NCBI GenBank assembly: GCA_903921405.1
Contig: CAIXPV010000086.1
Coordinates: 1-8,546, forward strand
Length of the DNA stretch: 8,546 bases
Reading direction: 5' to 3'
DNA from: an uncultured Actinomycetes bacterium
Lineage (GTDB): Bacteria; Actinomycetota; Actinomycetes; Nanopelagicales; Nanopelagicaceae
A model generated the notes under the pieces. It worked only from the letters and a program-made list of their open reading frames with translations. It was not told where the DNA came from and did not search any database. The translations under genes and the position numbers were made by a program. The number at the start of each line of letters is the position of its first letter. Position 1 is the first letter of the stretch. Shown here piece by piece: positions 6,504 to 8,546 of the stretch.

Positions 6504-7082
6504 TTAAGCACCTTTACGGATCTCTACGATGCGTCCACGCTCAATTCCCTCTAAATCCACCTCATGAAGGATCGCTTTTGGAAGGCTTTTCATCTCCTCC
6601 TCGGCTGATTTGCCCTTAATGGCCATAAGGGAGCCGCCTGTTTTCAGTAAGTGCCAACTGATCTTCTTTAACTTCTCTAGGGGAGCGACCGCTCTGGCCG
6701 TGACATAGTGGGCCGTTGTCCGTACATCCTGTGCCTGGCCCCTAATAACCTCAATATCGAGGCCAACAACGGCCTCTTTAAGGAACTCAACCCGGCGCTC
6801 AAGTGGCTCAATCAGTGTTACGCGCAGATCTGGGCGCGCTAGAGCGATAACAATTCCAGGTAGACCAGCTCCAGAGCCGATATCAAAGACGATAGAGCCC
6901 TCTTTTAAGAGGGTTATTACGGGTAGGCAGTTAAAGATATGCCTCTCCCAGATGCGATCGGCCTCACGTGGGCCCAGTAAGCCACGCTCAATTCCAGCGG
7001 TTTCAAGGAAATGAGCGTAGGCGTGAACCCGATCGATATCCGGAAAGTACCGTTCGATCAGAGTTTCACGTGAAACATCCAC
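6504..7082 (-). CDS. rsmG: 16S rRNA (guanine-527-N7)-methyltransferase RsmG (GidB)
   Basis: RsmG uses S-adenosylmethionine to methylate G527 of 16S rRNA; loss in other bacteria gives low-level streptomycin resistance. 192 residues, slightly short for the family (about 200-240). The SAM-binding loop DIGSGAGLPGIVIA starts at D67, followed by the acidic ribose-contacting residue in LIEP (E92). RRVEFLKE (96-103) and the family signature TARAVAPLEKL (128-138) are intact, as is the N-terminal helical part with WERHIFNCL (45-53). The GTG start directly abuts the jag TAA with no spacer and no evident Shine-Dalgarno, so translation is probably coupled. Codons 2-7 encode D-V-S-R-E-T and coincide with a parS site. 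rsmG next to parAB is the usual origin-proximal arrangement. Confidence 0.95.
   Translation of the reverse strand: MDVSRETLIERYFPDIDRVHAYAHFLETAGIERGLLGPREADRIWERHIFNCLPVITLLKEGSIVFDIGSGAGLPGIVIALARPDLRVTLIEPLERRVEFLKEAVVGLDIEVIRGQAQDVRTTAHYVTARAVAPLEKLKKISWHLLKTGGSLMAIKGKSAEEEMKSLPKAILHEVDLEGIERGRIVEIRKGA
7062..7077 (-). promoter_or_regulatory. parS: parS centromere site at the rsmG start
   Basis: On the - strand the site reads TGTTTCACGTGAAACT, matching the bacterial parS consensus at 15 of 16 bases. It contains a perfect 14-bp palindrome (GTTTCACGTGAAAC, 7063-7076). It lies within the first codons of rsmG, upstream of parAB, where origin-proximal parS sites are expected. This is the stronger of the two sites in the window. 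Confidence 0.88.
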
Positions 7083-7628
7083 TTACGCTGGATAGATAAC
7101 GACGAAGCGGTGTGGATCTTCTCCGTCAGATTCGCTGCTTAGACCAAGCTCTTGAATAGTGTCGTGGATGATCTTTCGCTCGAAGGCGTTCATTGGGGCG
7201 AGCTTTATAGAGCTTCCCGTTGACTTTGCCTCTTCTGCCATCTCGTTGGCTAGCTTCTTCAGCTCGGTGCGACGATTGGAGCGAAAGTTGTCGATATCGA
7301 GCATTAGACGGGAGCGATCACCGGTTGCAGTCTGAACCGCTAAACGTGTGAGCTCTTGAATCGCATCTAGTACTTCTCCATCACTGCCTACTAAATGACG
7401 CAGTTTTCCGCCGACAATGGCCAGAGATGCTCGGTCATTTTCAACATCGATATCGATATCTCCATCAAGGTCGGCGATATCTAATAGCGCTTCCAGGTAG
7501 TCCGCGGCTATATCGCCCTCTTCCTCAAGTTTAGCAACGCCTTTAACAGGCTTTGCCTCAACACCCGCCTCTTCTACAACGGCCACATCTTCTACAACTT
7601 CTACAGTCTCGCTCTTTGTCTTTGCCAT
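7083..7628 (-). CDS. jag: Jag/KhpB family RNA-binding protein (KH and R3H domains)
   Basis: A cytoplasmic single-stranded nucleic-acid-binding protein of the Jag/SpoIIIJ-associated (KhpB, EloR) family, linked in other bacteria to cell elongation and small-RNA binding. 181 residues. An acidic, low-complexity N-terminus (about 7-40, rich in V and E) takes the place of the Jag_N domain of firmicutes. A KH domain covers about 41-111, with the GxxG loop as GSDG at 81-84. An R3H domain covers about 116-181, with the R-xxx-H motif at R151/H155 and the closing SDGEDPHRFVVIYPA. The ATG is preceded by AGGGAG (7637-7642) at 8 nt. It lies 62 nt downstream of yidC and abuts rsmG at TAA|GTG, consistent with a yidC-jag-rsmG-parAB operon. 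Confidence 0.93.
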   Translation of the reverse strand: MAKTKSETVEVVEDVAVVEEAGVEAKPVKGVAKLEEEGDIAADYLEALLDIADLDGDIDIDVENDRASLAIVGGKLRHLVGSDGEVLDAIQELTRLAVQTATGDRSRLMLDIDNFRSNRRTELKKLANEMAEEAKSTGSSIKLAPMNAFERKIIHDTIQELGLSSESDGEDPHRFVVIYPA

Positions 7629-7665
7629 ATCTCGCTCTCCCTGTCGGGTTTGTTGTGAATTAATA

Positions 7666-7685
7666 CTATTTGTCCTATTTTGTCC
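7666..7685 (-). repeat. Short imperfect tandem repeat in the yidC-jag gap
   Basis: On the + strand, CTATTTGTCC is followed at once, sharing one C, by CTATTTTGTCC, i.e. two about 10-nt copies differing by one T. It lies in the 62-nt yidC-jag spacer, next to AT-rich sequence (TAGTATTAAT on the - strand) that could hold a weak -10 element for jag. It may be chance. Confidence 0.4.
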
Positions 7686-7690
7686 CTTAA

Positions 7691-8546
7691 TTACTTCTTT
7701 TTCTTCTTCTTTTTTGGTTGGTTTCGTTGGCCTTTTAGATCCTCTGGGGTTTCAAGGCTTTCACTCTCTGGGCTCTCAACCACGCCGCTTTTTTTGGCCT
7801 TCTTATGTTGGAGCTCTTCGTAAGCAGGAGATCCAGGTGTTGGATTTCTTTTAATGACATAGAACTGTTGTCCCCATGTCCAAAGGTTTGTTGTCGACCA
7901 ATAAATTAATACACCGATTGGAAAGTTAACACCAGAGATTGCAAAAATAATTGGGAATGCGTACAACATTATTTTTTGTTGTTGCAACATCATATTGTTG
8001 CTGGAATCCATCTTAGGCATTCCCTTCAACATCAACTGGCGTTGAGTGGTGAAGGTTGTTAGTGACATAAATGCAATCAAAATAACAGTGACTATTTTTA
8101 CGGTTGTTATATCAGTCCCAAGAAAAGTGTCAGAGATTGGTGCGCCAAAGAATTTCGCGTTCGCTGCGCTAACGACATCTTCTTGTGTTAGCACGCCGTG
8201 TTTTATCGGCGGGTTTTTACCAATACCGTTTAAAACAGTGAAGAGTGAAAAGAAGATTGGGGCTTGCGCAAGAATTGGAAAACATGATGCCAGAGGATTT
8301 GTTTTGTGTTCCTTGTAGAGCTTCATCATCTCTTCGGATTGCTTTTGTCTATCATCTTTATACTTCTTTTGAATCTCCTTCATGTGTGGCTGAAGGGCGG
8401 TTAACGCTCGCTGACTTTTAATCTGCTTCACAAAAAGTGGAATTAAAATAATACGAATAAGAATTACAAGGCCAATGATAGAAAGGCTCCACTTGATAGA
8501 GCCGTGTGCATCTTTACCAAACACAGCCCCGAGTGCTGAGTGAATC
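7691..8546 (-). CDS. yidC: Membrane protein insertase YidC (Oxa1 family), N-terminus cut by window edge
   Basis: YidC inserts and folds proteins in the cytoplasmic membrane, alone or with SecYEG. The frame remains open to the right edge, so the GTG at 8524 is internal and perhaps 15-25 N-terminal residues are missing. Numbered from that GTG: first visible membrane segment about 10-32, carrying the groove arginine R24; a charged coiled-coil cytoplasmic loop 33-75; then membrane segments at about 80-101, 141-160, 188-205 and 203-222. This is the short five-segment layout of Gram-positive/actinobacterial YidC, without the periplasmic domain of proteobacteria. The acidic/serine tail ends in seven consecutive lysines (271-277), probably aiding ribosome contact. 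It heads the jag-rsmG-parAB series; rnpA and rpmH are expected just outside the window. Confidence 0.94.
   Translation of the reverse strand, partial: IHSALGAVFGKDAHGSIKWSLSIIGLVILIRIILIPLFVKQIKSQRALTALQPHMKEIQKKYKDDRQKQSEEMMKLYKEHKTNPLASCFPILAQAPIFFSLFTVLNGIGKNPPIKHGVLTQEDVVSAANAKFFGAPISDTFLGTDITTVKIVTVILIAFMSLTTFTTQRQLMLKGMPKMDSSNNMMLQQQKIMLYAFPIIFAISGVNFPIGVLIYWSTTNLWTWGQQFYVIKRNPTPGSPAYEELQHKKAKKSGVVESPESESLETPEDLKGQRNQPKKKKKKK

Noticed and set aside
6898..6913. Hairpin CCCTCTTTTAAGAGGG
   Set aside because: It lies inside rsmG coding sequence (its - strand reads as codons of the TLLKEGSIV region) and has no following T-run on either strand, so it is not a terminator.
6963..6972. Third CACGTG-containing site (CTCACGTGGG)
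   Set aside because: Only the 6-bp core matches parS; both arms are wrong, so it is probably a chance hexamer in rsmG.
6180..7630. Apparent shift to more GAG/GCG codons in rsmG, jag and the 5' part of parA
   Set aside because: Seen only by eye; a codon-usage count per gene would be needed. These are core genes in conserved order, so transfer is unlikely.
7694..7720. Purine-rich lysine-codon tract at the 3' end of yidC as a phase-variable repeat
   Set aside because: AAA and AAG are mixed and the longest homopolymer is about 6 nt; a lysine-rich tail is normal for this YidC type.
8046..8318. + strand open frame inside yidC, and similar open frames opposite trxB, trxA, parA and parB
   Set aside because: All are antisense to well-supported genes, lack ribosome binding sites and resemble no known family; they are shadows of the coding strand.
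1..8546. oriC / DnaA boxes, tRNA genes, insertion sequences, CRISPR
   Set aside because: No TTATCCACA-type boxes, cloverleaf-like segments, transposase motifs or spaced direct repeats were seen. The origin is expected beyond the right edge, after rnpA/rpmH.

Overview
The window is a compact chromosomal segment from an actinobacterium. It carries the conserved origin-proximal block murJ - trxB - trxA - cwlM - aminotransferase facing yidC - jag - rsmG - parA - parB. The order matches, by recollection, the oriC-flanking region of mycobacteria and streptomycetes. The composition looks AT-leaning by eye (not counted), with many TTA/ATT/GAA codons, and intergenic gaps are mostly 0-60 nt. Together these suggest a streamlined, lower-GC actinobacterium such as the freshwater acI/Nanopelagicales group (Planktophila-like). 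The actinobacterial assignment is solid; the acI assignment is inference.

Left half, + strand: the 3' two-thirds of the lipid II flippase gene murJ run off the left edge. Then come thioredoxin reductase (trxB), thioredoxin (trxA), the cytoplasmic amidase-like cell-wall regulator cwlM and a fold-type-I PLP aminotransferase. These genes are closely spaced (14-52 nt) and could form one transcription unit. It links envelope synthesis (MurJ exports the precursor; CwlM homologues tune precursor supply) with the cytoplasmic thiol system.

Right half, - strand: yidC runs off the right edge. It is followed by jag (khpB), rsmG, parA and parB, with almost no spacing: jag/rsmG abut at TAA|GTG and parA/parB overlap at TAATG. 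The expected upstream neighbours (rnpA, rpmH, then oriC/dnaA) would lie beyond the right edge. The two gene sets converge and share a 4-nt TTAA that supplies both stop codons.

The most informative non-gene features are two parS centromere sites, at the very first codons of rsmG and parA. They sit in the same reading phase, so both proteins begin with an SRET peptide. No stretch over 300 bases lacks a gene. I see no mobile element, CRISPR array, tRNA or rRNA. Nothing looks like an entirely new system; the points worth a second look are the parS/start-codon duplication, the heavily eroded zinc site of CwlM, and the missing sigma/anti-sigma genes between murJ and trxB.
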